Program-made: the position numbers and the translations under genes
Assembly (NCBI GenBank): GCA_002682825.1
Contig: NOKP01000022.1
Location: forward strand, 842,030 to 906,029
Origin: Neonectria sp. B-13
Lineage: Eukaryota; Ascomycota; Sordariomycetes; Hypocreales; Nectriaceae
DNA: 64,000 nucleotides
Direction: 5' to 3'
Part shown: piece by piece, positions 21,001 through 31,701 of the stretch
Layout of the letters: every line of letters starts with the position of its first letter
Numbering within the stretch: the stretch's first letter is position 1
Notes under the pieces: model-generated
Database searches by the model: none
What the model was told of the DNA's origin: nothing
Seen by the model: only the letters and a program-made list of their open reading frames with translations

Positions 21001-21993
21001 TCAAAACACACCCAGACGTCACACTTTACGGAAATGCGTTGCGGGGGGCGACTACCATTTCTACCGGGATTACCTCGGATATAACTCAGGACGGGGTGGG
21101 GCCACACCTTCGGTAGACTTTGGGAGCAATGGAACGTTCATCTCGTACCAATTCCCGTGCTGGCGCAGCTCATGACTTGGCTAGATATGCCGAATGGAAT
21201 TGCTGAGCAGATGCAGCTTGGGTAAATGAATTGGCAGTCATTAAACCACGACTACACACAATTGAGTTTCCACACTGAGCCCTTCCACACCAAGTGCCCT
21301 TCCACACTAGCTGCAGCCTCCAGGCGACACCCAACGCCACAGCCACTGCCACCGAGCGACACAGGTCATCACAGCCACATGCAGGCGAAATACCTCCAAT
21401 AAGCTTCGTCTATGTATCAACGGGCCTTGTCAAAGAAGCTCATTGAGATGGATTGAGGGGCTTTCAGGAGACCCAGGACGTTGCAGGGGCTCCCGGCTTT
21501 CTATCAAACCATCCCTAGTAATCGTGGCCTAGCCGTAGGTGCTGATTACCTTATCGCAGAGAAAGCTACCCTACCTACCTAGAGGATAGAAAATCGAATC
21601 CGTCAGCCTAACGGCTCGTACCCTGCCCCACATGACCCCCGCCAAGGCTGAGGTACATGTAGTGACTCCGAGCACCGGCGAAATCAAACCTGCCCAATTC
21701 ACCATACAACTCATTCTGTGCACTCATGGATTCGCCAGGCAGTCAATTAAAGATAGAGAACCCTCAAATGCATTGTATTAGTTGGACTATATTATTTATA
21801 GTCTTATCGAACTTCTGATCGTTTAGGCTTGTGTGCATCGCTATGGCAGATTTATTATGGACTTTTTTCATATTTCTCCCGACTACGCCCACGCGCTCCC
21901 GCAAATTCTTGCCGGGCTCATCCGAGAGCGGCCGGCATCCTCCTCTTCAACCCCCCTCGGTTCTCCCTCCCTAACTTTAACGATGCCCCATTC
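21001..21993. other. Divergent intergenic region
   Basis: This lies between two divergently transcribed genes. It contains ATTATTTATAG at about 21790, a plausible core promoter for the SbcCD-like gene, and a short upstream ATG frame at 21843 that ends before the main start. Otherwise nothing was recognised. Confidence 0.35.
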
Positions 21994-24900
21994 ATGGCAT
22001 CTGTCACCCCTTCCTCACCACCACGAGCCATGCGAGGGCCCTCGGCTGGCACGGTGCGATGGCTGCTTCTCAGCGACCTCCACTTTAAGCACTATGACCT
22101 GGACCGGGTGCAGCAGACGGCGCAGTGGATCGTCGCGCAGGCGGAGCGGCACCGGGTCGGGCGGGCCGTGGTATGTGGCGACCTGCTGACGAGCCGCACG
22201 ATGCAGCCGACGCACGTGCTGTCTGCGTGCTACCGCTTCATCGGCCGCCTCAGCGACGCCGTGCCACGCGTCCACGTCGTGCTCGGCAACCATGATCTCG
22301 CCTATCGTCGCGACTACCAGACCACGGCTCTTGACGCCCTCAACATCAACCGCCTGGCCCCGTACGTGTCGCTGCATAGCGGCGTTGCCTGCCACGAGTG
22401 GGACGGCCGGCGCGTCTTGCTGCTGCCGTTTCGCGAGGAGCAGGACGAGCTGGCGGACGCCGTAGCCGCTCAGGACTCCAAAGAGGCGAGCAGAACGGTT
22501 GCTTTTGCGCATCTCGCAATTAACAAGGCCATCACGCAGCGGCATGTGGCCAGTGCTGGGGTCGGCGAGCCCCGCACAGCGAATCCTATCATATACCACG
22601 GCTTGATGGGCCCGGACCGGTTTACCTCGCTAGCACGAACGTTCACAGGGCATTTTCACAGTCATCAGACCATCGCCCAGAAGCGATCCGGCCACAGTAA
22701 GGGCGATCTACAGGGTAGCGTCACGTACCTGGGCTCACCCCTGCAGCTGACCTGGGCCGACCTCTACGATGAGCAGCGGGGCGTCGTCCTGTTCGATCCG
22801 GAAACGCTCGAGCACGAACTGCTGACCAACCCGCATGCGGTCGGCTACATGACGACTGACTTGCGGCAAGTTCTCGACGGCCAGGTCGACGAGGGTGCCG
22901 TGACGGATAAGCATGTTATGCTCCTCGGCGAACTCACCCGTCTCAAGTACGTTACAGCTCGCGACAAGCTTCTCTCGCTAGGCGTGCGGAGCGTGCGGAA
23001 CTGGACTCCTATAGGCCTTGCCTTGCAGGCTGACCACCGATCATTTGGCGGCCTTGGTACATCGGTGCCGGCGAGCGATGCCGCTGTCCAGCCCTTGGAT
23101 GAGCCTGCCAACGATGAGACAGGTCCAGACACAACAAGCGACGGCATTTCGGGTTCTGGCCCTGGAACTGAGCCCCGGACTCGAAGACTCGGTCTCGCTG
23201 CGGAAGCCCGCGAGTACGTCGAGTCGCTGCAGTTAGACGAGTCTCTTCTCTCGCGACGAGACGAGTTGGTGCGGGTTGGACAGCGAATGATCCAAGTCTC
23301 CTGCGAGATCGCAGACCAAGATGACGAGGCCGAGGTTAATTACCAAGACTTCCTCGAAAAGTCATCTCAAGCTGTCAGCACAAGGACCGCCACCGAGCTG
23401 ACAGGGCCTTCAACCCACATCTTCGTCGCCGAGCCGTGCATACTCACAATCACCAACTTCCTCGGCGTGCAGGCAGGTGTCGAGGCTGCTGCTCAGGGAC
23501 GTCGACAAGGACGTGGATGAGATAGAGGGCAAGCTGGAAGGCTTGCTTCGGACGATGGAGTACATCGAGCGACGGCTTACAGATCTGGACCGGACACAGA
23601 AGCGACTCAAAGAGGAGGCGGAAGAATCTGTCGCGTCGTTGGAGGCGGCCTCTCAAGCACATGCAGCTGCCGAACTACCAATTGATGGACAAGGACCTTC
23701 CAACGAAGGGTACCAACAGTTTGGACACGAACATCCCGAGTTCGGCACAGACACTGCAGATCTCGAGCAGCAGATTTCGGCCGCAAGCAAGGGAGTCCAG
23801 GACTTGCTGAGACTGGCTGAGACCGCTGAGCTCAGCATGGAGCAGGAGAATTTGCAGCGGCTGGAGAACTCGTATGCCCTGATGCAGGAACAAAAACATG
23901 CTGAGTCGACGTCATGGCTTGGCCGGCTACAGCAGCAACTAAGTCAAAGACTTCAGGCTAAGGCTGCGGCTCACCCCATGGGCCTGCGCAAACTCTTACA
24001 TGCAGTGAAGACCTCCATCCTCAGCTTCCAGTTGATAATCGTCAGGGGCCTCTCACGCATATTTAGGATTCCAAGGGACAGCTCTCAGAGCACCAGCGCC
24101 CAAGACCACAACCACGAGACAGCCATCAAGAGTCTCCGCGAAGACATCGAGAGCAGCATGTCACGGCTGCAGAGCCTGAAGCAAGAGGCGAATAGAACTG
24201 TTATCCTGAAAAAGCTCGCCACCGACCACGCCGTCGGCATAAACGAGCAGCTCGCGCAGGCCATTCAGGCCCAAGGCGCCCTACAGGACAAACGCGAGCA
24301 GCAGCGCGAGGGATCCAAGGTATGGGAGGCTCTGCAGCAGCAGGTCACGCTCAAGAAACACGAGGTAGCCACGTACACGCGCCTGATCGAAACCGAGCAG
24401 TCGTCTCTGCACTCACTACGCTTAGAACACGACGCGCTGGCCGCCAAACTTCATTTGCTTGGTGCCGATCGCGAGCTCTTCGCCTTTTGGTCCTCTGCCC
24501 TGGCGAAGCGCACCCGTCGCGCCTCTTCGTCTTCCTCAACTAGATCCACAGCGACAACGACCACCTTCCGCGAACACGTCCTTGTACAGTCGCTCCCGGA
24601 GCTCAATACGCTCCTCGCGCAGGCCTTGACGGTACTATACGATGATACGCGCCACGCGCGCGCCATGTCAACGGGAATGTTACGTTCGCTGTTTGACTCT
24701 GACTCTGCTGACTCCATGACCAACGAATCCTTCTCCTCGGGATCGGTCCTCGACCGCACCCTTGCCGTTCACNNNNNNNNNNNNNNNNNNNNNNNNNNNN
24801 NNNNNNNNNNNNNNNNNNNNNNNNNNNNNNNNNNNNNNNNNNNNNNNNNNNNNNNNNNNNNNNNNNNNNNNNNNNNNNNNNNNNNNNNNNNNNNNNNNNN

Positions 24901-25294
24901 NNNNNNNNNNNNNNNNNNNNNNNNNNNNNNNNNNNCCTCGCTCGCCTACGGCAAGCGCTCGGGTGGCGAGCGCAAGCGTGTCGGCCTAGCGCTCTTCTTC
25001 GCGCTGCTACAGCTGGGGCAGGCTGGGAGCGCGCACCGCGCGCACTACGTGCTCGTCGACGAGGTGTTTGACAGTCTGGACGAGGCGGGTCAGGCGGCTG
25101 TAGTCAGGTGGTGCGGGCTCATGGCGCAGAGGGTGGTCGGCTGGATCGTGGTGATCACGCACAGCCGATTCTTGGTCGAGCGAGATCGGGAGGAAGACAC
25201 GGGTAAGGTCTTGGTTGTAAGAGCAAGGATGGGACAGAGGGGTACGGAGCTGGTTGTTGAGGGACGAAGAATCGGTGTTCAAGATGAGGCTTGA
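21994..25294 (+). pseudogene. Fused SbcD/Mre11-like nuclease and SbcC/Rad50-like ATPase, Walker A region missing
   Basis: The first frame (ATG 21994 to 23520) begins with a calcineurin-like phosphoesterase: LLLSDLHFKH (motif I), VVCGDLL (II), VVLGNHD (III), VAFAHLAI (IV) and FTGHFHSH (V), as in SbcD/Mre11. It ends at ILTITNFLGVQ, the first strand of an SMC/Rad50 ATPase head. Normally about 100 or more residues with the P-loop follow. Here the reading jumps at 23466-23485 to another frame that starts in the coiled coil (VSRLLLRDVDKDVDEIEGKLEGL). A long coiled coil follows (23.5-24.7 kb), then a run of N, then the C-terminal lobe: signature SGGERKRVGLALFF, Walker B HYVLVDEVFDSLDE and H-loop VVITHS. 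Both halves are well preserved, so this is one fused gene with a deletion plus frameshift, either real or an assembly collapse. Confidence 0.75.
24773..24935. other. Run of N (assembly gap)
   Basis: 163 undetermined bases lie inside the C-terminal ATPase half of the SbcCD-like gene, between the end of the coiled coil and the ABC signature. The true length is unknown, so the frame across it is not evidence. Confidence 0.95.
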
Positions 25295-25329
25295 GACGCT
25301 GAAGGAGGATTGCTACATGTATCCTCATA

Positions 25330-25402
25330 TACGTGGTCCTGGGATGCTCACGGTCCTGGGATATTCACAGTCCCAGGACAGCTTCGGTCCTGGGACCGCA
25401 AG
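25330..25402. repeat. Second GTCCTGGGA/TCCCAGGAC array
   Basis: Four copies of GGTCCTGGGA(T/C) or its inverse TCCCAGGACAGCTTC lie within 75 bp, starting about 35 bp after the stop codon of the SbcCD-like gene. It is the same motif as the array at 17955-18105, again just downstream of a gene. Confidence 0.65.
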
Positions 25403-25627
25403 TCAATGAAGGGGGAATGAGAAATGGCCTTTTCCCAGGCTAAGCACGGCAGAGCGCTCTTCAAACTCGGGGTCCGACCGGGAAAGGGCATAATAGCATG
25501 ATCGCAGGGAGCCGAAAACAGCTTCCTGAATACACAAAATGGTGAACACAGAAATGGCTTGCTATATATATCCTGTACCCGACCAGAACGAGCTTTACTT
25601 TGCCGACCTTTTCTTTACGCCCTTACA

Positions 25628-26059
25628 ATGGCAGTCGGTAAGAACACCCGAGTGATTAAGAGAGACCGAAGTAATGAGAACTTCAAGAAGAAATGGAGTA
25701 CACTCAAGAACAACGGTCTTAGTATTCACCAGGTTTATGACGCTGAAGTATATATATGCATTCGCCGCAAGGGCGAAAAGTATGAGTTCAAGTCTACCGA
25801 CAAGGCATTGCCGCTATCGGATGAGGAAAAAGTCAGGATTCCGAGACGTCATGGCCGACCTGTAACTAATAGAGCACGATAGGATGAAAGCTTTCCGTTA
25901 CCTGTGCTAGTGACGGCTGCAGATGTTGCACGTCAGAGGAGCAGTCAAGATCCAGCGTGGAAACAAGGGCAGCGGCGGGAAACTGGTCAAGATGGCGCAG
26001 CGTTCATAGGGAGCCCGCCAACAGAGCCTGAAGGATGCTGTGCTGTTGAGATAGAGTAA
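25628..26059 (+). CDS. Small MADS-box-like protein, copy 1
   Basis: Exons 25628-25831 and 25883-26059 with a 51-nt phase-0 intron (GTCAGG, AACTAAT branch, CGATAG), giving 126 aa. The N-terminal part KRDRSNENFKKKWSTLKNNG ... VYDAEVYICIRRKGEKYEF matches the MADS/SRF pattern: a basic F-KK helix, then DAEV and a strand ending RKG--YEF. Exon 2 reads DESFPLPVLVTAADVAR and a Gln/Gly-rich tail. Without splicing the frame would stop at the TAG ending the intron. The paralog at 33104 has the same exon junction with a 52-nt intron that is not a multiple of three, which supports the splice. A TATATATAT at 25563-25571 lies about 60 bp before the start. It is probably a nuclear regulator; divergence from classical MADS factors is large. 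Confidence 0.65.
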
Positions 26060-27840
26060 AACAGAGAAATAAACAATGCTTCTCTACACGATGGCACTCG
26101 GGGATCAAAACCGCACACACTGGCGTGGAGGTGTTGCGTGCGGGCTACAGGACTGGAAGCTTGGGACGTCTCTCACTGTCGATGTTTAGGAATAACGTTG
26201 GCGCTGGGCTGCAGCCGCCCAATGTCAAGATGCACCATGAACAGTGGAGCGCGACGAAGTAGGTGGGACAACAGGGATGCATGTTGCCTGGGCTGTCTCC
26301 CGCCGGCCGCCAGTGGAAGGTTCAAGGTGCATCATAAGGAGGGAGGGACAGCTATTTGATCAATGAACACGGTGGCGTCAGGGATCCTCTGTAGATAAAT
26401 TTAGGAGTCTCGAATGTTATTTGCTATCAACTTAGCAGGTGCCGTACCTTGGTTTTAGCGCGGCGGTTCCTGGGCCAATCTCTTGGCATGCTTCGACCCT
26501 CCCTGTTTGGCACGACCGGCACTGCTATACGAGGGGACTCTGTGGCGTCGAGTTGAGGGTGTCCATGGAATATAATTTTAGAAGTCTTTGGGCTTTCTGT
26601 CACGCCGTGGCCTTGGTGTGGCGGTTCCTGAGCTAATCACATCCACGCGGTGGCGTGCGCGTGGACATCAAGAGTTCGCGGGTGCATCGACCTGAACACC
26701 AAATCAGCAACGGGAGTATGGTGTGCATCCATTAGCAAGAGATGTAAATCAATATTTTGTAATTCGTCGACGTCGTTATAGATTCCTTCATTCTTAAAAC
26801 ATTTCACCGAATTGTTCCTCTCGATGGGGGAATGACCGTTCCATGTTAAATATCGCGTGCAAAAATGCCTACGGCCCCACCTGCGTCGTCATCAATATCT
26901 AACGCGTCACTGACGGGAACTTGCTTGACAACCTTAGCACTGGGAGCCTGTGCAGTGCCCCGCTTCATGTGAGATAAGGATAGCCACATTCCCTTGTGCA
27001 TTTGCGATAGCTTCTCCTCGTGCAGGAAGCTCAATCTGAACGACCCTGCAGCGACGAGGTGTCACCATTCGTTTGCGGTGCTTGCCACGATGGTACCTGC
27101 GTCGCGCTTGAATTTGCGTGCACAAATTCAGGCCTAAGAAATACCGACCTTGCCTTAGGTAGCAACGTTTTATGCTTAATCTTGTGCAGGCATAAAATGT
27201 CAAACCCTTCTACACAGTGCTGTCATCGTCCATGTGACAGGGACCAAAGATAGTCACACACTGAGTGCTAATTCCACCCCGGACTTTTCCTTCCTTTGCA
27301 TTAGCGCAGGCAACACCACCACCCCAGGCTTGCCCAATGAATGGTAAAAGGACCAAATCCAGGTGTTGAAACCGCCTGTTGAAAACAGAATATAGAATTT
27401 TGCTTCACAGAAGAAAAGTTGAAAAACAAAAGGGAGTGCTCAGCGTGATAATGCAACCATACAGCAATACAGCAAGACCCACTGCGCATGGGGCAGGGTT
27501 CTAAAATTATCCGGTGGGTGGGCGCGTTTGAAAGATAGCTGGCGCTTAGCTCTCCAGTAATCACCATTTGAACCACAGTCAGTACAAGGGAAAGGTGGGT
27601 CGTAAAGTGGATTGACTAGGCGATTGGTGCTTGAAACGCTGAGGCACCAGAAGACGCCATAAGGGAGCTTGCCTGCCATCCAATTATGCTCTGGCCTCAG
27701 CCACGGCGCTTCAGGGCTGCCCTGCCTACCCAATCTCAGCGCTGAGTTCTCCCTGGCGGCCCTAAAAATATCTGCGGTCCTAAAAAAAAAGCCATCTTGG
27801 GGAAACAGGAGCCACTGACCTCTGGAAGTTGAATTGCTTT
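26060..27840. other. Intergenic, no gene recognised
   Basis: No supported frame on either strand. A phrase GGCGGTTCCTG(G/A)G(C/-)CTAATC-like recurs at about 26465 and 26620, with 'TTTAGGAGTCT'/'TTTAGAAGTCT' before each, indicating a decayed duplication of roughly 160 bp. Confidence 0.35.
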
Positions 27841-27946
27841 ATTGGCGTCAAGCCGTGCTTGGTTGTGGAAATAGAAGTGTTCCTGGGACACCTATCTGCT
27901 TTCTTAAAAGCACAAGTAGGAACCTCTGACAGAGGTTAGAACAAAG

Positions 27947-28345
27947 TGTTCCTAGGACACCTGACAGGGGTTGGATTCTGCTTTCTGCTTCAGAGTGTTC
28001 CTAGGACATCCTGACAGGGGTTGGATTCTGCTTTCTGCTTTAGAGTGTTCCTAGGACACCCTGACAGGGGTTGGATTCTGCTTTCTGCTTCAGAGTGTTC
28101 CTAGGACACCCTGACAGGGGTTGGATTCTGCTTTCTGCTTTAGAGTGTTCCTAGGACACCCTGACAGGGGTTGGATTCTGCTTTCTGCTTTAGAGTGTTC
28201 CTAGGACACCCTGACAGGGGTTGGATTCTGCTTTCTGCTTCAGAGTGTTCCTAGGACACCCTGACAGGGGCTGGATTCTGCTTTCTGCTTTCAAGTGTTC
28301 CTAGGACACCCAGGAGTTGGATTCTGCTTTCTCACCTGGTAGAGG
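27947..28345. repeat. 50-bp minisatellite, seven regular units plus degenerate ends
   Basis: CTGACAGGGG occurs at 27961, 28011, 28061, 28111, 28161, 28211 and 28261, exactly 50 bp apart. Each unit continues TTGGATTCTGCTTTCTGCTT(C/T)AGAGTGTTCCTAGGACACC. Copies are almost identical and alternate mainly at one C/T site. Decayed units extend left to about 27880 and right to about 28345. The phrase TTCCTAGGACA contains the inverted pair TCCTAGGA and resembles the TCCCAGGACA motif of the other arrays. Confidence 0.95.
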
Positions 28346-28555
28346 TCCTGGGACACCTTAACCGGGGTTTTACTGCTTTCACAAATGACTCTTGGACATC
28401 TAATAAGGAGCGGTCAAGAAACAGTATTGCTTGGATGGAGTATCATTGCTAGAGCAATGCATGCCACAGGGTTCAGCGGCTGTCTCATTTAGGAGACAAC
28501 ATTGGCCGCCACGAATTCTTACTCCTCTCACCAGCTCCCACCCATCTCGCTGACG

Positions 28556-29984
28556 ATGCCTTTCGCAAATCGGGCACAGGAGGACCCGGCACTGATCGTA
28601 GACCGCGCTAAATCTCGAGGTTGGGTAAGCGGCGAGCTCAGTGGACAAGGTAAAAAGCGGATGCAAGAGAGGAAGCAAAAGAGGGGACTCAATCGCTATA
28701 ATGACCAAACTTTGCATAAGCAGGATCATGTTCTTCATGTTTACGCTGTGTAAGTTTCTTTCACCTTCTTTTGTGCTGGCTGCTGGTTCATGAACTAAGT
28801 CGAAAAGATGGCATTGGGCGAAGACAGATCCTAAGGACGATTTCAAGACTTGCAAAGCTGAGGTTCTCGGTGTTGGCGCGCCTCTCCCAGAGGTATATGA
28901 ACTCAAGAGTTTCTGGAGGTTCTACAAAGACCAGTCTCAAGGCCGCCTGGATGAGCGTCCCACGGTACAAAGCCTTCTAGCACAAGCAAAGGCGTTGAAG
29001 GCAGGCTTGGCACGGCTTACCAAGGGTAAGATTAGTGATGAGGACACTGAGGAGATTAACGCCGTATGTGACCACGGGACTTACGTATCTTCAAGGCTGA
29101 CCCTGCCGCAGTGGATTAAATACGTCTTGCCATGCGAGGAACGGAGTGACGTCCGAGACATTGTCAAGCCAAAGTTCGAGATCAAGCCGCCTGATGATTC
29201 CCTGGGCAAGTTACTATCAAAAAGATTTGAGGCTTCCCTTTCTTCTCAGCTCTATGCTTGCTCAGCCTCAAGAAAGACCAATACGATATCACCACCAAAT
29301 TCGTGTGCTTCTTCACTGGCTGGTACTAGCCACGACGAACGAGACAAAGCGACTCAGGAACGTTCTCAGACTTCATCCTCCTCCCATCAGAGACCGTCAG
29401 AGATTTACCAATCAGACATCTCGTTTCGTCATAATACGGAGTCTCCTCTCTTTCAGGACCACTCTTCAGCAGAGTGCTCTCGTTATTCAGTGCAAGACAA
29501 TCCGGATTTTTCACCAGTGAATCAATCTACTCAGGAGAATGAGCTACCGACAAGGATCATATTGGGGCTACCAATCGAGTCGGGTAGCTGTGTTGAGGAA
29601 ATTAAACGCCAGCCTCTAAGTAAAAAACGACGAATTCTTCAAGCCCCATTCCTAAGGAAAAGGCGACGAAGAATCCTCAGAACTCCCCAGAGCAAGTATT
29701 TTCTCAATAAACAACTGAGCCAGTCTTCTATCGGTTCTCTCATGGAGGTTCAACCATCGATTAAGGAAGCTGTCTCAGTTCGTTCGCCATCTGAACATAT
29801 TCTCCGGGCCAGAGCAGCTCCAGGCCGCGGGAATCGAATTCGAGGCCTCCATTCAAGGCCCGGCGGAAGGGTTCACCACAGAGCAGCGGACGGCAGGGCA
29901 GCAGGTCGTCACTCTCCCCAACGGTGTCAGCGAGGAGGTCGACAAACGGGCAGAAAGACGCAGCAAGATGGAAGAACACCTTAA
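28556..29984 (+). pseudogene. DUF3435-like N-terminal region without a recombinase core
   Basis: Exons 28556-28749, 28808-29063 and 29112-29984, with introns of 58 nt (GTAAGT...AAAAG) and 48 nt (GTATGT, GGCTGAC branch, CCGCAG). All phases agree, for a 440-aa frame. Residues up to about 190 follow the N-terminal SAM-like region of DUF3435 proteins: NRYNDQTLHKQDHVLHVYAV, then LKSFWRFYKDQSQGRLDERP, a helix ending GLARLTKGKIS and WIKYVLP. The expected integrase core (TGARP box) never appears. Instead there is a Ser/Gln-rich stretch, then a basic KKRRILQ/RKRRRRIL segment, then an Arg-rich tail that looks like out-of-frame reading. It is probably a truncated or rearranged recombinase relative. Confidence 0.45.
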
Positions 29985-30698
29985 GCGGGGCCGATTTGTC
30001 GTTCCCCCGGCCCTGAATGAGAGTGAAAATGTGGCGGATGACGTGGTCCGTCTTGCATTGGCGATCCTGAGTAGAGATGCTCTCAAGCAACTCATCAAGG
30101 CCATGAAGCACTCAAAAAGGCCACCAGAAGAACGGGCTCGCAAGCCTCTCAACCAACTTGAGCTCAACGATGGCAACCCAGCCTACAAATCCATCGCACA
30201 ACGGAGCAAGCAAATGAATAAGACCGAAGAAAACACTGACTACAGTAAGATTACCAACAGACACGATCAATTGCAGTTTGCAAAAGACTGCCAAGCTTTG
30301 AGAGACGCAAGGGATGTCGATCGTCTGCCGAGTGACGTTGCAAGGACCGCAATAAGAAAGGAACAAAATGGAGAAGCGTGTGTGGGAAGTTGGAGCACGG
30401 TTCGGAGCTCCTGGCATTGATCCCCTGCTGTCGCATCAGCCTGAGTCCATTTGATGTTAGCTCAGGGGATTATACATCACTTGCCAAGGAGAAGGAGAAC
30501 GGACGCCTCCGAAGGTTCCATGAGTTACTAGACAGTAACTATGCCAGATCGATTTGCGCCGCAGCGGAAGCCTGGCTCAAGGCTGTGGATGAAGGGAAGC
30601 AGTTCGGTCTTGACGACATTGGCAGCGACCTTGACTGGGATAACCTGAGGAAAGACGATATTGTGGGGCAACTTGAATCTCTAAGGCCAATAAGATAG
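29720..30698 (+). CDS. Unassigned coding region, exon structure uncertain
   Basis: From about 29720 a second frame opens and reads smoothly to 30420 (RKLSQFVRHLNIFSGPEQLQ...EEVDKRAERRSKMEEHLKRG...). It is helix-rich, charged and without stops. A further frame covers 30430-30698 (SPFDVSSGDYTSLAKEKENG...) and ends in TAG. An intron GTGGGA...CATCAG between about 30388 and 30440 could link them. This may be the 3' part of the DUF3435-like gene upstream (the overlap at 29720-29984 is in a different frame) or a separate gene. No family was recognised and the boundaries are approximate. Confidence 0.35.
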
Positions 30699-30909
30699 CA
30701 GTGAATTGATTGTATCTGTCCGTGTATCGTAGCTTAAGCAAGAAGCATCGATAAAGGCCATATCTACGAGTGGGAGAAAAGGGGAAAGAAGTGAAAGCGA
30801 TGTTTTTCCGATAGAGGTTGGCTGTGATTAAGTAAGCACTAAGGGGATTTCCCCTTAGTGCTTCAAAGCGGAGAATACACATGACGTGAGGGGGAAAATT
30901 CGGTCCTTC

Positions 30910-31701
30910 CTACCACGCTACGCGCCCCTTCTTGTACTCAATCTCTGTCTCTTCCAACTCCCAGTCTCCCCACTTCTTAACTTCATGCCGTTGAAGCAAA
31001 GAAACTGTCAGCCCTGGCCTTTCTTTGGTCAAAGCGCGCATAGCCTTCATGAACAACTTGTTGTGTTCCCGTTCACCAAGGATCAGCTTCTTCAACTTGG
31101 GAACCCACTCCGGGTGCTCTCGCAACTCGTCAAGCGCCGTTCCAGAGAGGTTATCCCCACTACCACGAGAAGTCCCGGTAAGCTCCACCGAGGTTAGATT
31201 GGGGCAGTTCTGGAACAAGCCGAGTAGGCCGTCGTCAGTGACGTGGGATGTAGCTTGGAGCTGAACTTTCTTCAGGTTGGGGCATGACTTTCCCAGACGT
31301 ACAACCGCCTCGTTTGTCAAAGACTGAGCGTTATTCCGTGCACCGTAGCCCACATCCTCATATATGAAAATAAAGTGCACGATTTTTTTGCAAATTGGGC
31401 TTCCCAAGGCTAAGATGTCGTCAATATGATCGCTTGAACGAGGCGAGGTCAGCATAAATCGCTTAGACCGTGGGAAGCTTACTTACTCGGTCAACACGAA
31501 CCTACTGCCGAAGACGATGTTCCTGGTAGACGTTCCAATTACTTGCTCATACTTGCCGTCCCAGTCATGATCGCTACTTCCAAAGCGGGCATCCTTCACA
31601 CCTTTGGGGATGGACTTGAGCAGTATCCTCTTTGGGAGATTGTCAGCAGGAGCTTGAGCACCTGAGAATGTGTTGTTCTTGGCTGTCCGAGTTGGCGGCA
31701 T
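30910..31701 (-). CDS. Leucine-rich-repeat protein (AMN1/F-box-LRR-like)
   Basis: Exons 31701-31487 and 31432-30910 with a 54-nt intron (GTAAGT, ATGCTGACC branch, TTCAAG). The sum is 246 codons, 245 aa. The second half contains two to three LRRs of the Cys-containing type: NEAVVRLGKSCPNLKKVQL, then VTDDGLLGLFQNCPNLTSVEL, then a final segment WVPKLKKLIL. That pattern is typical of AMN1/Grr1-like substrate-recognition proteins. The N-terminus (MPPTRTAKNNTFSGAQ...) lacks a recognisable F-box, so it may act as an LRR-only adaptor. No signal peptide. Good splice sites and continuous phase make the model solid; the specific role is unknown. Confidence 0.75.

Noticed and set aside
20504..21175. Plus-strand Ser/Arg/Cys-rich frames over the 63-bp repeat
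   Set aside because: They are mirror frames of the repeat-coded coiled coil of the minus-strand kinase gene.
22015..22599. Minus-strand frame opposite the phosphoesterase
   Set aside because: A GC-rich shadow frame; the plus strand carries all five phosphoesterase motifs.
23466..23500. A short intron at the SbcD/SbcC junction (GTGCAGGCAG...CTCAG)
   Set aside because: The possible GT...AG pair is about 32 nt, does not restore the coiled-coil frame, and would still leave the P-loop missing.
24762..24989. Short frame consisting mostly of X
   Set aside because: Produced by the run of N; no information.
25877..25885. Conserved in-frame TAG in the MADS-like genes as programmed stop readthrough
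   Set aside because: In copy 2 the segment before the TAG is 52 nt and out of frame, and both copies have CTAAT/CTGAT branch sites and an AG at the same place. A spliced intron explains it better.
27947..28345. Regular 50-bp units as a CRISPR array
   Set aside because: There are no unique spacers; whole units are repeated. The context is eukaryotic. It is a minisatellite.
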